Shown here: positions 10,519 to 20,516 of the stretch, piece after piece
Layout: every line of letters begins with the position of its first letter
How positions within the stretch are numbered: the stretch's first letter is position 1
Assembly (NCBI GenBank): GCA_964030475.1
Contig: CAXIPT010000001.1
Location: 16,727,712-16,791,711 of the forward strand
Source: Tethya wilhelma
Taxonomy: Eukaryota > Porifera > Demospongiae > Tethyida > Tethyidae
Direction of reading: 5' to 3'
DNA: 64,000 nucleotides
Made by a program: the position numbers and the translations under genes
The notes under the pieces: model-generated
What the model was told of the DNA's origin: nothing
Databases searched by the model: none
Seen by the model: the letters and a program-made list of their open reading frames with translations, nothing else

Positions 10519-10992
10519 CCTTGGTGGGCAAATTTGTACAGTAGTGATACTGCCAAGCTTGAAAAGAGCACTTCAGTGAGGAAGGATGCTTCAGCCAACT
10601 TCTCAGGTAATTGTAGACTAACTCATACTTTACTAGAACTCTCGTTGGCTCACTCAAAATGTTTGTATAGATCTGAAACACCAGTAAGTCCAGTTCATGG
10701 TGGCTTTTGCATGCTATTTCTTACGTTATGTGGTGCTATTTTCTCGGATTTGTTGCTATTCGAAGTTTGTATGGACCCTTCTCCATGTTTTATCTGGCTT
10801 GCTGCTTCTATTTCCAGTAGAAGGCTCTTGAGCTTGCACTAAACTTAGCCTCCAGTGTCAGCCAGTACAAAATTCCATTCGCTTGCCCACCAATGGGCGT
10901 GGCCTGTGTCATAACGTGTCATAAAGTGTCAAAAAACGTCACTTCCACTTGTTTCGCGCTACTTTCCCGTGCGCGTGGAAAAGGTCTATAGG
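10519..10992 (-). mobile_element. MITE copy, truncated at the N
   Basis: Reverse complement of the left about 470 bp of the element at 5535-6091. It ends with the intact terminal repeat GTGGAAAAGGTCTATA at 10977-10992 and lacks the other end, which would lie beyond the N. It carries several substitutions against the intron copy, so it is a separate insertion. Confidence 0.85.
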
Positions 10993-11117
10993 AACAAACA
11001 GGGTACATAATAAGCATAAAGTTATAAGATTAAGTAAGTAATAGTAGCTAACATATACTAACAGAAATGTTATGCAGTACACATAAAGTAAATCTCATCG
11101 TAGATCGTCTAGGTGTC

Positions 11118-11222
11118 TATTACGTTTTGCGGTTAAATTTTGGCGGATTTAATTTTGGCGATTTGGCGAAATTCGCGAATTTCGCCAAAATAAAATCCTC
11201 GCCAAAGTTTCCGTCTATACGA
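11118..11222. repeat. About 100-bp palindromic TTTGGCG element
   Basis: Centred on GCGAAATTCGCGAATTTCGC (11164-11183), with flanking TTTTGGCG and CGCCAAAA blocks in opposite orientations. It ends CGTCTATACGATA. A diverged half with the same CGCCAAAAT block and ATACGGTA end is at about 22140-22195. This is a MITE-like hairpin just upstream of the RING/TRAF gene. Confidence 0.7.
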
Positions 11223-11325
11223 TAATTATAGCCTACATACATTGAGTTTGCAGATCGAATGTCAGCAAGCCACTCCCACTTCTTTGGCTCCTGCACATTC
11301 AGAGCTCTGCTTGTACACAACCAAA

Positions 11326-12546
11326 ATGGCAGCTAGACACTGGCTTGATTTCGGAGGATACAACTGCAGTTTTGTTAAAAAAGAGTTAGATAAGTTCACT
11401 TGCAGTGTCTGCACTAATGTTCTGAGAGATCCTCACTTGACTGGGTGCTGTGGACAAGTTTTTTGTGAGTCTTGTCTCACCAATTGGTTCAATAAACATC
11501 GCCAGGAGAGTTGTCCTCACTGCCGAGCTGAAGGAGAAGAGTTTCAACACTTCTTAGACAAGAGACTAAAACGTGAGATTAATTCTCTGAAAATTCATTG
11601 CACCAACAAGGAGGAAGGATGTCAGTGGATAGGAGAATTAGGATCTTTAGTAGATCATTTGGAGTCAGCCGATGGATGTGGATTCGTTGAAGTGGATTGT
11701 CCAAATAAATGTAAAAATTTAACCAAACATAACCAACAGCAACCACTATTACCTGACTTGGTAGTTGTAACAGTGAAGAGAAAGGATCTTGAATATCACC
11801 TCAAGAATAAATGCCACAACCGACCATATCAGTGTGAATACTGTGGACGTAAAGGTACATATCTCTACATTACAGGTAAGAGTGACCTCTCCAAACAAGT
11901 AACTGTTGCTAGTCCCCACTGTAACGTGTGTCCAGAGTTTCCTATGGAGTGTCCCAACTTTTGTGGTAGGAAAAATCTGAAGAGAAAGGATATAAAGGAT
12001 CATTGTAATCAGTGTCCTGAGGAAAGGATTGATTGTCCTAACAAATGTCAAACAGATAAAGGAAGACTTATGTCAATAAGGAGAAAATATCTTGAAAAAC
12101 ATCTTGCTGACACGTGCAAACTGCGCCCACACCATTGTGAGCACTGCGGCATGAAAGACACCTATGAAGAAATCACCACTAAACATTATAACAAATGTCC
12201 TGAGTTTTCCCAAAAGTGTCCTAACAAGTGTAGTGTAAAAGAAATCAAGAGAAAAGACATGCAAGTTCATCGTAGTCAGTGTCCAAAGGAGCCAGTTCAA
12301 TGCCCTTTTGAAGAAGTTGGGTGCAAGAAAGGTCTTGTACGTCGTGAACTGGAGCAGCACTTGACAGCCACCCAGCAACAACACCTACTGATGATGTTGG
12401 GAGCATACAAGGTGGTGAAATTAGCCAATGAAGAGATGATGAGAGAAAACAGAGAGATGAAGATTGCCTATGCTGAGATAAAGAAAGATAATGAGCAGAT
12501 AAAGAAAAGACTAGCTGAACATGAAGAAAAGTTACTGACAGACTAA
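11326..12546 (+). CDS. RING and TRAF-type zinc-finger protein, single exon, no MATH domain
   Basis: Intronless frame of 406 residues. An N-terminal RING-like finger (Cys26-x2-Cys29, Cys41-Cys42, Cys47-x2-Cys50, Cys63-x2-Cys66) is followed by at least five TRAF-type zinc-finger repeats with the CPNKC/CPNFC signature between residues 80 and 340. A charged coiled coil (MMRENREMKIAYAEIKKDNE) ends the protein. The TRAF-C/MATH receptor-binding domain of true TRAFs is absent. The usual RING histidine appears missing: CCGQVFC where related proteins have CGH or CGQHFC. E3 activity is therefore uncertain. I chose the ATG at 11326 because an upstream in-frame start adds only non-conserved residues. Genes of this kind are expanded in marine invertebrates; the role is probably scaffold or ubiquitin signalling, by inference. 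Confidence 0.88.
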   Translation: MAARHWLDFGGYNCSFVKKELDKFTCSVCTNVLRDPHLTGCCGQVFCESCLTNWFNKHRQESCPHCRAEGEEFQHFLDKRLKREINSLKIHCTNKEEGCQWIGELGSLVDHLESADGCGFVEVDCPNKCKNLTKHNQQQPLLPDLVVVTVKRKDLEYHLKNKCHNRPYQCEYCGRKGTYLYITGKSDLSKQVTVASPHCNVCPEFPMECPNFCGRKNLKRKDIKDHCNQCPEERIDCPNKCQTDKGRLMSIRRKYLEKHLADTCKLRPHHCEHCGMKDTYEEITTKHYNKCPEFSQKCPNKCSVKEIKRKDMQVHRSQCPKEPVQCPFEEVGCKKGLVRRELEQHLTATQQQHLLMMLGAYKVVKLANEEMMRENREMKIAYAEIKKDNEQIKKRLAEHEEKLLTD

Positions 12547-12776
12547 CTAACCTTACAATTTGTACCATAATAATGGCACGTGGTGCTATAATAATATGTA
12601 GCGATATTGTTTTAATACTCTTCTTGTAATTATAAAGTACTGGTGTGAGGGGCTTTTTGTTTGTTTGCTTGAGAGTCTTGAGACTATACCATAAGTCAAA
12701 CACAATTATTGCTGTTTTATAAACTTTTTTAAGTATAGTAGTAGCTGTAGCAAATGACACACAAGTATACAAGTTT

Positions 12777-13283
12777 CTATGCATTGATATCAGCATTGGT
12801 TGGGTTGAGAAGAGGAGTTCTGTCTCCATAGTCTCTCTTGGATCGTTTGATGAACGAATAACAGCTGAGAGCAGATGTTAGGATACACACACAACCGACA
12901 CCCACTAGAATGGAGATTCACAATAGATCATACAATCACTAGAGAGCTACTGAGAATATTCTTACAAATCACTCCCAGGAGAATGGGTGCAAGGGTAGAC
13001 ACAAGGTTAAGTTCAGTGAGGCCTTTACTGTCCAAATATTGCTTGAACTCAGGAGTCAACTCAGCATGCTATTTAGTATAATTAAGAGAGAATGGTCAAC
13101 AAACACTCTTCTAAAAGTTTTGATCAACAGAGATACACGTACCTCACTGATCCAAAGCACAGGGTAATAGAGGGTGCCAGTTCCATTGAATCCCTTAATG
13201 TGCTTAAGTTGACTATGGAGCACGAAAAAAAAAATTATATCAAGCACAGTGAAGCACTATAAAGCTACACACACACACACACA

Positions 13284-13334
<51 letters not shown>

Positions 13335-14427
13335 CTAAATATCATTTACCTGAATTCGTCTGTTCTGTTCACTTGTACGTTGACCTGCAGGATCTGTTTG
13401 AGTTGGACAGTGGCTCCTGTGGTGGGTTCCACATCAACTGTGATGTCGTGCAATGTTCTATTCGGAGGCTCCATTCCTTCAACTCCCTCCAACAAAAGTG
13501 GGTCACCATCTAAGAAATGAGCCTTGCTACCAAACACTGGCAACTCAGGATACTGTGTGGGACCAAGATAGAAGAGTCCGTCCGGACACCATGAACCCCA
13601 GCGGGAATTCTCAGGGAAATTGAAAGCACTCTTAAAAGTTGAATTCTCAACTTCAAAACGAAACGTGTTCATTCCAATGTGGTTGACCTGGCCAACGTAC
13701 TTGATGTGTATGGAACGAACAATATCTTGAATGAACGCTGTCAGGTTGTCTCCTTCCTTTAGATTGGGTCTGAAGAAGAGTCCTTCGGTTCCATTGATGT
13801 CATTAGCACCAGTCTTACTACCATTAGGCCACGTGTTGGTTTTATGGTAGTGACCATTCCACTTTACAAACTGGCCTATTTTAGCAATATCTTTGACTCC
13901 TGTGTGAATGGTACTGGGTAGGGAGTCATTAGTTGAAGCATTTACTTGGATTGATGCGATTCGTCTCGGATACTTGCCAAAGTCATTCAAAAGTTTGATC
14001 AAACCATCAGTGTATCCCCAAGCCATGGCCGTTGCATTTTGACAGGTATACAAGTGAGTGCTACTTTCTTTAACCAATCCTTTATATAACAATCTCTCTG
14101 TTCTCTGTTTAACACTATCACCAGCAACTTGGTATGCCCCTGTCTGTCATACACAAGTCATGTGGTACAGTATGTGTGCGAGTGTGGTTAGTACAATTAT
14201 AGTATCCTTAGAATTGAAATCAGGAGATGTGAAAATACAATGACTATCAAGTGCACAGTTCATACTACAAACTCACCACAAAAGGAATATTGATGGTGCA
14301 TATGATATCGCTCTCCTTCAACCCAGGAGCACTTGCCGTCTCATCGAAATAAAACAACCGTGATTGATTGTAAGTAAGTTGATCGTTGTCTGAGGAAAAG
14401 TCCAAAAACTGCTTTGTCCTTTTTTCC
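12777..14427 (-). CDS. CD36-family LIMP-2-like gene, 3' part (exons 3-7)
   Basis: Gene order: exon 3 14427-14277, exon 4 14143-13350, exon 5 13212-13143, exon 6 13068-12966, exon 7 12904-12777. Exons 3-4 duplicate those at 6228-7271; exons 5-7 are the pieces missing there. The C-terminal exon encodes the second transmembrane helix (VGCVCILTSALSCYSFI). A 24-residue tail with DRTPLL follows, which fits the [DE]xxxL[LI] acidic dileucine lysosomal sorting signal known from LIMP-2. Exons 1-2 are absent because the contig ends at the N at 14948. Joined to 5072-6378 by phase, the gene gives 517 codons including the stop. I read this block and 5072-7271 as one gene or two alleles misassembled. Confidence 0.9.
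13267..13332. repeat. (CA)n microsatellite in LIMP-2a intron 4
   Basis: About 66 bp of CA dinucleotides with one CGCG interruption. The LIMP-2b paralogue has a (CA)n tract in intron 3 instead. Confidence 0.95.
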
Positions 14428-14947
14428 CTAAAAGGAAGTAAGCGATACATGTATACAGCTGTACATAAATTGTTTTGACAATTGAATTTGTTGGTATAGT
14501 TCCACAACATGACACAATATGACTTCATACAACATGTGACCATCAGGTGACAGTGTGCATTACAATAGACCTTTTCCACGCGGCAACAGTAGCGATTTTT
14601 TAATGAGATGCATGACGTGTTATGACGAATTGTGACGGTGGACACGCCCCTTGGTGGGCAAATTTGTACAGTAGTGATACTGCCAAGCTTGAAAAGAGCA
14701 CTTCAGTGAGGAAGGGTGCTTCAGCCAACTTCTCAGGTAATTGTAGACTAACTCATACTTCACTAGAACTCTCGTTAGCTCACTCAAAATGTTTGTATAG
14801 ATCTGAAACACCAGTAAGTCCAGTTCATGGTGGCTTTTGCATGCTTTTTCTTACGTAATGTGGTGCTATTTTCTCGGATTTGTTGCTATTCGAAGTTTGT
14901 ATGGACCCTTCTCCATGTTTTATCTGGCTTGCTGCTTCTATTTCCAG
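13384..14947 (-). repeat. Arm B of 1,564-bp inverted duplication
   Basis: Reverse-complement copy of 5708-7271 with equal length. It starts at the N (14948) in mid-MITE and continues past the point where arm A ends at its own N. Confidence 0.9.
14565..14947 (-). mobile_element. MITE copy in LIMP-2a intron 2, truncated at the N
   Basis: Same insertion as 5535-6091 seen in arm B. The terminal repeat ATAGACCTTTTCCACGCG at 14565 is intact, and the internal end is cut at CTGGAAATAG. The base just outside the terminal repeat differs (T instead of A), as expected for another allele or copy. Confidence 0.85.
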
Positions 14948-14948
14948 N
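14948..14948. other. Single-N assembly join
   Basis: The N lies inside a MITE copy. The sequence to the right (14949 onward) is unrelated to the MITE. Confidence 0.95.
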
Positions 14949-17198
14949 GCATCAATAGCAAAAGTATATTCCTGCTTACTCTTAAAACAGACTCTACTTG
15001 TATATGATAAAGGGTTGGATCTTGTACAAAATTTTATAATGTTGGTTCGTACGAATTTTAGTGTTATATAGTTATGTTGCTAAATGTACAGCATGCAGAT
15101 TTGAGTGGTATATATACGTAGTTCAACTGATCTCATACAGCTAGATGTGATTTCAAGTTGGGGGTACAGAAATTGAGCTATATAATTATTATTATGGTCA
15201 AAAATTAGCATTAATTTATATAAAAGTTGATGATTTTTCAACCTGTAAGGATGACAACAGCCCATCCTTATTCACTACTGGAGGAACAGATCTGAATAGT
15301 GTCTTAAACATAGTGCTCAATTCTGTCTGAATAGTATCTGAGCTAATTGATGAGGTAACAAGTGCCATATCAGATAATGCAAGAATGCATATGATAGTAC
15401 ACTTGTATATGTAAGGTCACTTCTTTAGCTTATTGCTGTCAACTATAGACACCATGATAGAGGATATCAATAACTTATAGAATGTATCCAAAGAAGAGCT
15501 ATTAAGTATATATATTGAACAATTATGTCATGAGCTACAATGAAAGGCTAGTTTCTCTAAGTTTGTTATCTGAAATGGCTTCAGTGAACTTTAGGAGCTG
15601 ATGTTCCTCATCAAGTGATTGAATGACCCATGCAGATGATAATATCAACATAATATAATCTATACAAATTCAATGTCCTGTAATATTTTGACAACACAAA
15701 CATTGTCAAGAGCTTTAATAGAAAAACAACCACAAAACATTTTTATATCAATAGAGTTATCAAACTGTGGAACTCATTTCTAAACCACTTTCACTGTCCC
15801 ACAATACTTTATTATTAAAGCAGAACATAATAATACTCTGGTCTAGTTTTGTATGTAAACAATTTTTAATTCCAATGTCACCTGCACATACTATCATAAT
15901 TATGCATGCATGTCCATGCTAAAAATGCACAAACATTTGCATGACTTCTGACATTGTTGTTTAATATATTACTGTATGTCTTGTAGTTGTTTATTGTTGT
16001 TATTATTTTGCTGTTGTCTTTCTTGCTTTTTGTTTTTAACTAAGTGTCTAAATGTAATTTAATTGCTAGCAGTACTTTAGCTACTGAAAAGTGAATGATA
16101 ATAATAATAATAGCATTTTTTTGATAATAAATACATATTCTATATACAGCTCTATATAGAAGCTAGCTTTATCATACGTATAGTAGAAGTAGTAGAATGG
16201 GCTGACTGTCCCATAGACACAATACAAAATGTTGGTCACTATAAATTTCTAGCCAAAAATGAATTAAAACTTCAAAGTTGCTCAGAGGCTCTCACTGACA
16301 GATTACCAACTGCATGCAAGGCCTAAAACTCACAAAAACTGACTTTCCTCAGCACTCGTAGAGAGCACTGGTAGGAAGCCACCATAGTGCCATTTTTTGT
16401 TCTCTAACCTACGTACTTCGTATTTACTTCCTAAGTATTATTAAAACTGACTTACTTGAAAAGGATTTCCGGGCCAGGAGAACCAGAATGTGTTGAGCCA
16501 ACTTTGACAGCACAAAGTAAGTTCTTTTCATGGGTACTACATTCCTTGATACTCTTTTTTATCTTAAAAAGGCCTAAACAAGAACTATAGAAAGCTTTAA
16601 AATTTAGTGTATAAATTCATGTACAACAATGCAGCCATCTTTGTAGGTAGAGTTCAAAGGTCATTTGTCAACGTGACATCATGCGCATGCGCATTAGCAA
16701 CACTACAGTGTGGAGACTATTAGAGACTGGTTAGTCCCTACAAAAAGCAGTAGCAGTTACATGCACTACAACAAGTAGTAAAAATTATTAAAAAAAGTAT
16801 TGGAACAAGGCATGTCTCAATTTCGGCACATGACTACTTCATTTTTTACACGTGTACCCAACTCTATTGTAGTCTTGGCCAGTAGTCCAGTTTACATCAC
16901 CTGTCTGTTATAGTTTACTCCACTGCTTAACCAACTGATTAGACTATATTTAGGAATTTGAACCAATGCAATAATAAGCTATGACTATTGTACAGATCAT
17001 TACACTGATCCATATGAGAGATCAAGAATAAAAATGAAGTATATATAGTCATATGCAGAAAATGAGACATGCCTTGTTTTAATGCACTGCCCATTCCTAC
17101 AGTACTTATTTTTTTACTACTTGTAATTATTATTGATGCAGCTATGAGGACCTTGTATGTGGCAACTCATGGTAATTTGATCCTGCTCTTGCAGTATA
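14949..17198. other. Gene-poor AT-rich stretch
   Basis: No supported exon. It holds the composite repeat 16171-17125. The remainder is AT-rich unique sequence with short ATAATAATA tracts. Confidence 0.6.
16171..17125. repeat. Composite interspersed repeat, copy 1
   Basis: Begins ATCATACGTA and continues with ATGGGCTGACTGTCCCATAG. Its distal third is a fold-back module in which the left TTGGAACAAGGCATGTCTC recurs inverted as GAGACATGCCTTG near 17070. It ends ACTACTTGTA. The same composite lies in intron 3 of the ovothiol-type methyltransferase (23591-24608), and the fold-back module alone is at 21076-21425. No coding capacity. Confidence 0.8.
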
Positions 17199-17300
17199 GT
17201 GTTGGGAAAATTTAAAGAAAAATATGGAGGTAAGGTGAAAAGAAGTCTTTTGCTGCCTTGTCTTTACAAATATCTGAGAATCAGAATAATAATTCAAATT
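17199..17300 (+). pseudogene. Relic of the 3' end of the class I methyltransferase gene
   Basis: The string AAGAAGTCTTTTGC followed by GCCTTGTCTTTAC and ATCTGAGAATCAG matches the last codons, stop and 3' flank of the methyltransferase at 28650-28720 (minus strand), with indels that break the frame. It lies upstream of CitE-MaoC paralogue 1 exactly as the intact gene lies upstream of paralogue 2. This shows that the duplicated unit extended beyond the fusion gene. Confidence 0.8.
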
Positions 17301-17410
17301 AATTTTGTCATCAAAAAATTTAAACCTGTGCACACTTCGGAAACTGTATGCATGAATTATGCTGTTAACATACAATGTTATTGTGCAATAAGTAAGTAAG
17401 TGTGTGAGTG

Positions 17411-17600
17411 CAAAAGTCATGCATGTGGCTAATGTATACCGATTTGTTCACTTCAATTTGAATGCTATTCAGTTTTAGATTCCTTTTTCTGTAAGTAATG
17501 AGCTGTATATGTCTTATAATTATTCCTTGCTAAGTTGTGCATTATATATAAGTGCACCTCTTAGTGTAGGAAGCCACCAACTATACACTAAGTAACATCA
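17411..17600 (+). repeat. Single-copy counterpart of the 27925-28490 upstream repeats
   Basis: Reverse-complement match to blocks upstream of paralogue 2: ATTCCTTTTTCTGTAAGTAA near 17478 and GTGCACCTCTTAGTGTA near 17552. It is part of the duplicated 5' flank of the CitE-MaoC genes and may contain promoter elements. Confidence 0.7.
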
Positions 17601-17675
17601 TATATAGCGTGAGTATATAATGGATCACGGCTGATCTATCTGGTGACAATTATATCAAATAGGTTGCCAAAATCA

Positions 17676-19820
17676 ATGATGCTTCGCAAGCTTCCTCATA
17701 AATTTCGAATTCTCTCTAGACAGTCTGGTTCACCAAAATGTAGATTTAGTTCATCCAAGGCTGCTACTATTCCAACAAGCAAGAAATTTCCTGCCCGAAC
17801 ATGGTTCATTCCAAAACACTCGAGAGCTGCCATTGAGATGACAACAAACGTCTTCAGGCCAGATGTCACAGTGTTGGATCTTGAAGACACTGTGGCAATT
17901 GGCGAAAAACCATCACTTCGAGTTTTATACAAAAATGCTTTACAAGATGGAGTTTTCAAAGACAAGCATGTTTTCATTCGTACAAGCAACTTACACGAAA
18001 CAGAAGAATTGGAAAAAGACATCTGGACTTTCACTCGTGTAGGAATCACAGGTTTTGCTTTACCAAAAGTAGAAACAGCTAGTGATATTATTGCAGTGTC
18101 CAAGATGTTAGACAGTGCTGAAGTAGAGATGGGAATGGAGAAGGGAGCAATCAAACTTGCACCAACAGCGGAGACACCAGGTGCCTATTTTAATCTTCAT
18201 GAAATTATTCAATGCACTGAGAGGAATGTTGCAATTGTGGCGGGAAGTGGAGATTTCATAGCTGAAACTGTGTGTGAAGATCATTCCATTTCTTATGACT
18301 TGTTCTTCAGTAAGACTATTCTAGCAGCCAAAACAGCCAAAATTCAACCTATATGTGGTGTTCATGACAAAATCGATGACTATGCTGGATTTCAGAAATA
18401 CTGCATCAAGATGAAGCGGTCAGGCTTCAATGGAACCATTGTCCTTACACCAAAACAGCTAGAAATGGCTCAAGAAATGTTTAAGCTGACACCACGAGAG
18501 AAGATATGGGTGAACAGTGTGCTAGACGGCTCGACAGGAGGGAAACCATTAACTACATATCAACCTTCTATTCAGGAAAGCCGACAAATGATAGGACCTC
18601 CTCACAGAGAGAAAGCAAGAAAGATGAGAGAATTTGACAAACTATACAAAAGAATCGATAGTGATCGAATACCAGCTGTTCCCAGTGCCAAGATAATCCG
18701 TGGCACACAACCTACACATGGTATGTCTGCATCAGTTGCGATTGTAGACTTAACTCCCTTCGAGGTAACAACTACTAAAAGTTGGAAGACGCTCTGGGAC
18801 AGTGTGTTTCTGAGCACAAGTGGAATCAATGACAGTCTCCCACGGTTCTCAGGTGTAACAGGGTACACCAGCTTGCCACTTCCTTTCAGCTTAGCCGCTA
18901 CAATTACAGGGGCATTTGCAGTCTCCACTCTGTCCTACTATGCAAGAGCTCATCTCTGTTTTAAGAACATGGTGCAGCACTTGCCTCTTCTAGCTGGTGA
19001 TACAATTAGAGCTACATTCCAATTGAACACCATTATTGACAAAACAAAAGGGAGCGATGGAAATGAGTACTCAGTTGCACACACCACACATCAACTACTC
19101 AATCAAGATGGTAATCTCGTGCTAGAAATGGACAAGATAACTATGTTCTCTCCTGATCACATCTCTGCCCTATCCAAACCTTTGAAGCATCAGGAGCCAA
19201 GAAAGCAAGAATCTGCTTATCGACAACTTCTCGTGCAACAGCCTGCTGAAAAGTTGCTACCAATTTCGCCCCAACCTGTTCTAAACCAAGGTCAACTGTT
19301 CATACATGACTTTGGCAAAGTGTTCAGACCCTCTGAGACCCAAATGATGTGCACTCTATTACGCATTGTGAATCCACATCACCACAATGTAGTAAGGTAC
19401 CAGCCAACCGATATCCTGATAGCAGGACCTTTTGTGATGGCTGCAACACTTGGAAACACTGCCCTAGATCTGGGTGAAATATTGTATGAGGAAATTCCAT
19501 ACTCTGCTAACTTGAACAAAGTGAACTACGGTGATCAACTTGGCACCCTCACATATGTTGTTGGCAAGAAGGATGTCGAAGGAGCATCCCATTTGGAAGA
19601 GGTGACACTTAACCATACAGCATTGAAGAATGTGGACATGGAACTGCTCACAACAATGGATATTCCTCTGGAATTGGTGGATGGGGTGTCCTTGAAGAAA
19701 TCTTCCGAGTACGAGAAGCTGTGTGCCAAACAGTTCCCAATGCTGCTTCACAAGATAGCGTGTGTTGTCAAGAGGAAAATTCTGAGAGTACGACCAGGGC
19801 TAGCACCACAGTACAACTGA
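17676..19820 (+). CDS. CitE/HpcH-type lyase fused to tandem MaoC-like hot-dog domains, mitochondrial (paralogue 1)
   Basis: Intronless, 714 residues from the first ATG (17676). Residues 1-30 are basic and Ser-rich with no acidic residue (ends CRFSSSKAA), a likely matrix presequence. Residues about 40-290 form a CitE/malyl-CoA-lyase-type TIM barrel: LDLED (67-71), IRTSN (101-105), LPKVET (129-134), AETPG (165-169, putative Mg ligand Glu), GSGDF (190-194, putative Mg ligand Asp) and the C-terminal GFNGTIVLTPKQ block. Residues about 355-700 resemble a double hot-dog MaoC-like hydratase. The second subdomain has HDFGKVF, VNPHHHN (566-571) and GPFVMAATLGN, as in mesaconyl-/beta-methylmalyl-CoA dehydratases. 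Inferred role: hydration plus cleavage of a C5 dicarboxyl-CoA (citramalyl- or beta-methylmalyl-CoA type). Substrate unproven. A second paralogue is at 25681-27840. Confidence 0.85.
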   Translation: MMLRKLPHKFRILSRQSGSPKCRFSSSKAATIPTSKKFPARTWFIPKHSRAAIEMTTNVFRPDVTVLDLEDTVAIGEKPSLRVLYKNALQDGVFKDKHVFIRTSNLHETEELEKDIWTFTRVGITGFALPKVETASDIIAVSKMLDSAEVEMGMEKGAIKLAPTAETPGAYFNLHEIIQCTERNVAIVAGSGDFIAETVCEDHSISYDLFFSKTILAAKTAKIQPICGVHDKIDDYAGFQKYCIKMKRSGFNGTIVLTPKQLEMAQEMFKLTPREKIWVNSVLDGSTGGKPLTTYQPSIQESRQMIGPPHREKARKMREFDKLYKRIDSDRIPAVPSAKIIRGTQPTHGMSASVAIVDLTPFEVTTTKSWKTLWDSVFLSTSGINDSLPRFSGVTGYTSLPLPFSLAATITGAFAVSTLSYYARAHLCFKNMVQHLPLLAGDTIRATFQLNTIIDKTKGSDGNEYSVAHTTHQLLNQDGNLVLEMDKITMFSPDHISALSKPLKHQEPRKQESAYRQLLVQQPAEKLLPISPQPVLNQGQLFIHDFGKVFRPSETQMMCTLLRIVNPHHHNVVRYQPTDILIAGPFVMAATLGNTALDLGEILYEEIPYSANLNKVNYGDQLGTLTYVVGKKDVEGASHLEEVTLNHTALKNVDMELLTTMDIPLELVDGVSLKKSSEYEKLCAKQFPMLLHKIACVVKRKILRVRPGLAPQYN

Positions 19821-19984
19821 ACAGTATTGATATACTTATTAGCGATTAATGAAAAACAGTATAAATATGATAATCAATTATGATACAAGTGAGCATGCTT
19901 GACCTTGTACAAATTAATTAAATTAATTAGTAGATCATCAATAGCCAATGCATGGATGTGGGTTTGTTACCAAACATAATAGAT

Positions 19985-20335
19985 TGCATGATGTAAGTGG
20001 AAAAAGATTGAAAGATTGATGCGTGGGAAAAGGTTAACAAATTAAGAGATTGGTGTGCTGTGTGGATAAAGATTAAAGAACAGATTGATATGCATGTGTA
20101 GAAAATATTGAAAAATTGATGTGCAGAGAAGAAGATTGAAAGATTGATGTGCAGAAAACATTGAAAGATTAAAAGATTGATGTGTGGAAAAGGTTCAAAG
20201 ATAAAAAAAAGATTGATATGTGCAGAAAAACTAAGCCTAACTAACTTTATGTGCAGACAAAGATTAAAAGATTAATGTGTGCATGCAGAAAAAGATTAAA
20301 ATCATGTGTGCGAGAAATGATTGGAAAATTGAAAA
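19985..20335. repeat. Degenerate minisatellite with AAAGATTGATGTG units
   Basis: About ten loosely spaced copies of a unit close to GAAAGATTGATGTGTGGAAA, with variable spacing (about 25-45 bp) and internal AAGATTAAAAG variants. The spacing is irregular and units diverge, unlike a CRISPR array or an active satellite. Confidence 0.8.
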
Positions 20336-20468
20336 CGCTTGTAATTATTACAAGCATTGAATAGCAAACCATTAAACTATTAATAGTACCTAACTTATAA
20401 TGATTTTGCTTTTATTAACCCTTGGCGTGTGAAACACGTCGAAAAGGTTATAGTAGTCGTTTTTTTCC

Positions 20469-20471
<3 letters not shown>

Positions 20472-20511
<40 letters not shown>
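20472..20511. repeat. (GT)n microsatellite
   Basis: About 40 bp of GT dinucleotides ending in GCGCGCC. Confidence 0.95.

Positions 20512-20516
<5 letters not shown>

Noticed and set aside
17643..17675. Upstream extension of the CitE-MaoC frame from a GTG at 17643 (and at 27891 in paralogue 2)
   Set aside because: GTG is not a plausible eukaryotic start, and the extension differs between paralogues, whereas the tandem ATGs at 17676 and 27840 are conserved.
19985..20335. Possible CRISPR-like or satellite array
   Set aside because: Unit length and spacing vary, units diverge, and the context is an animal genome. It is a degenerate minisatellite.
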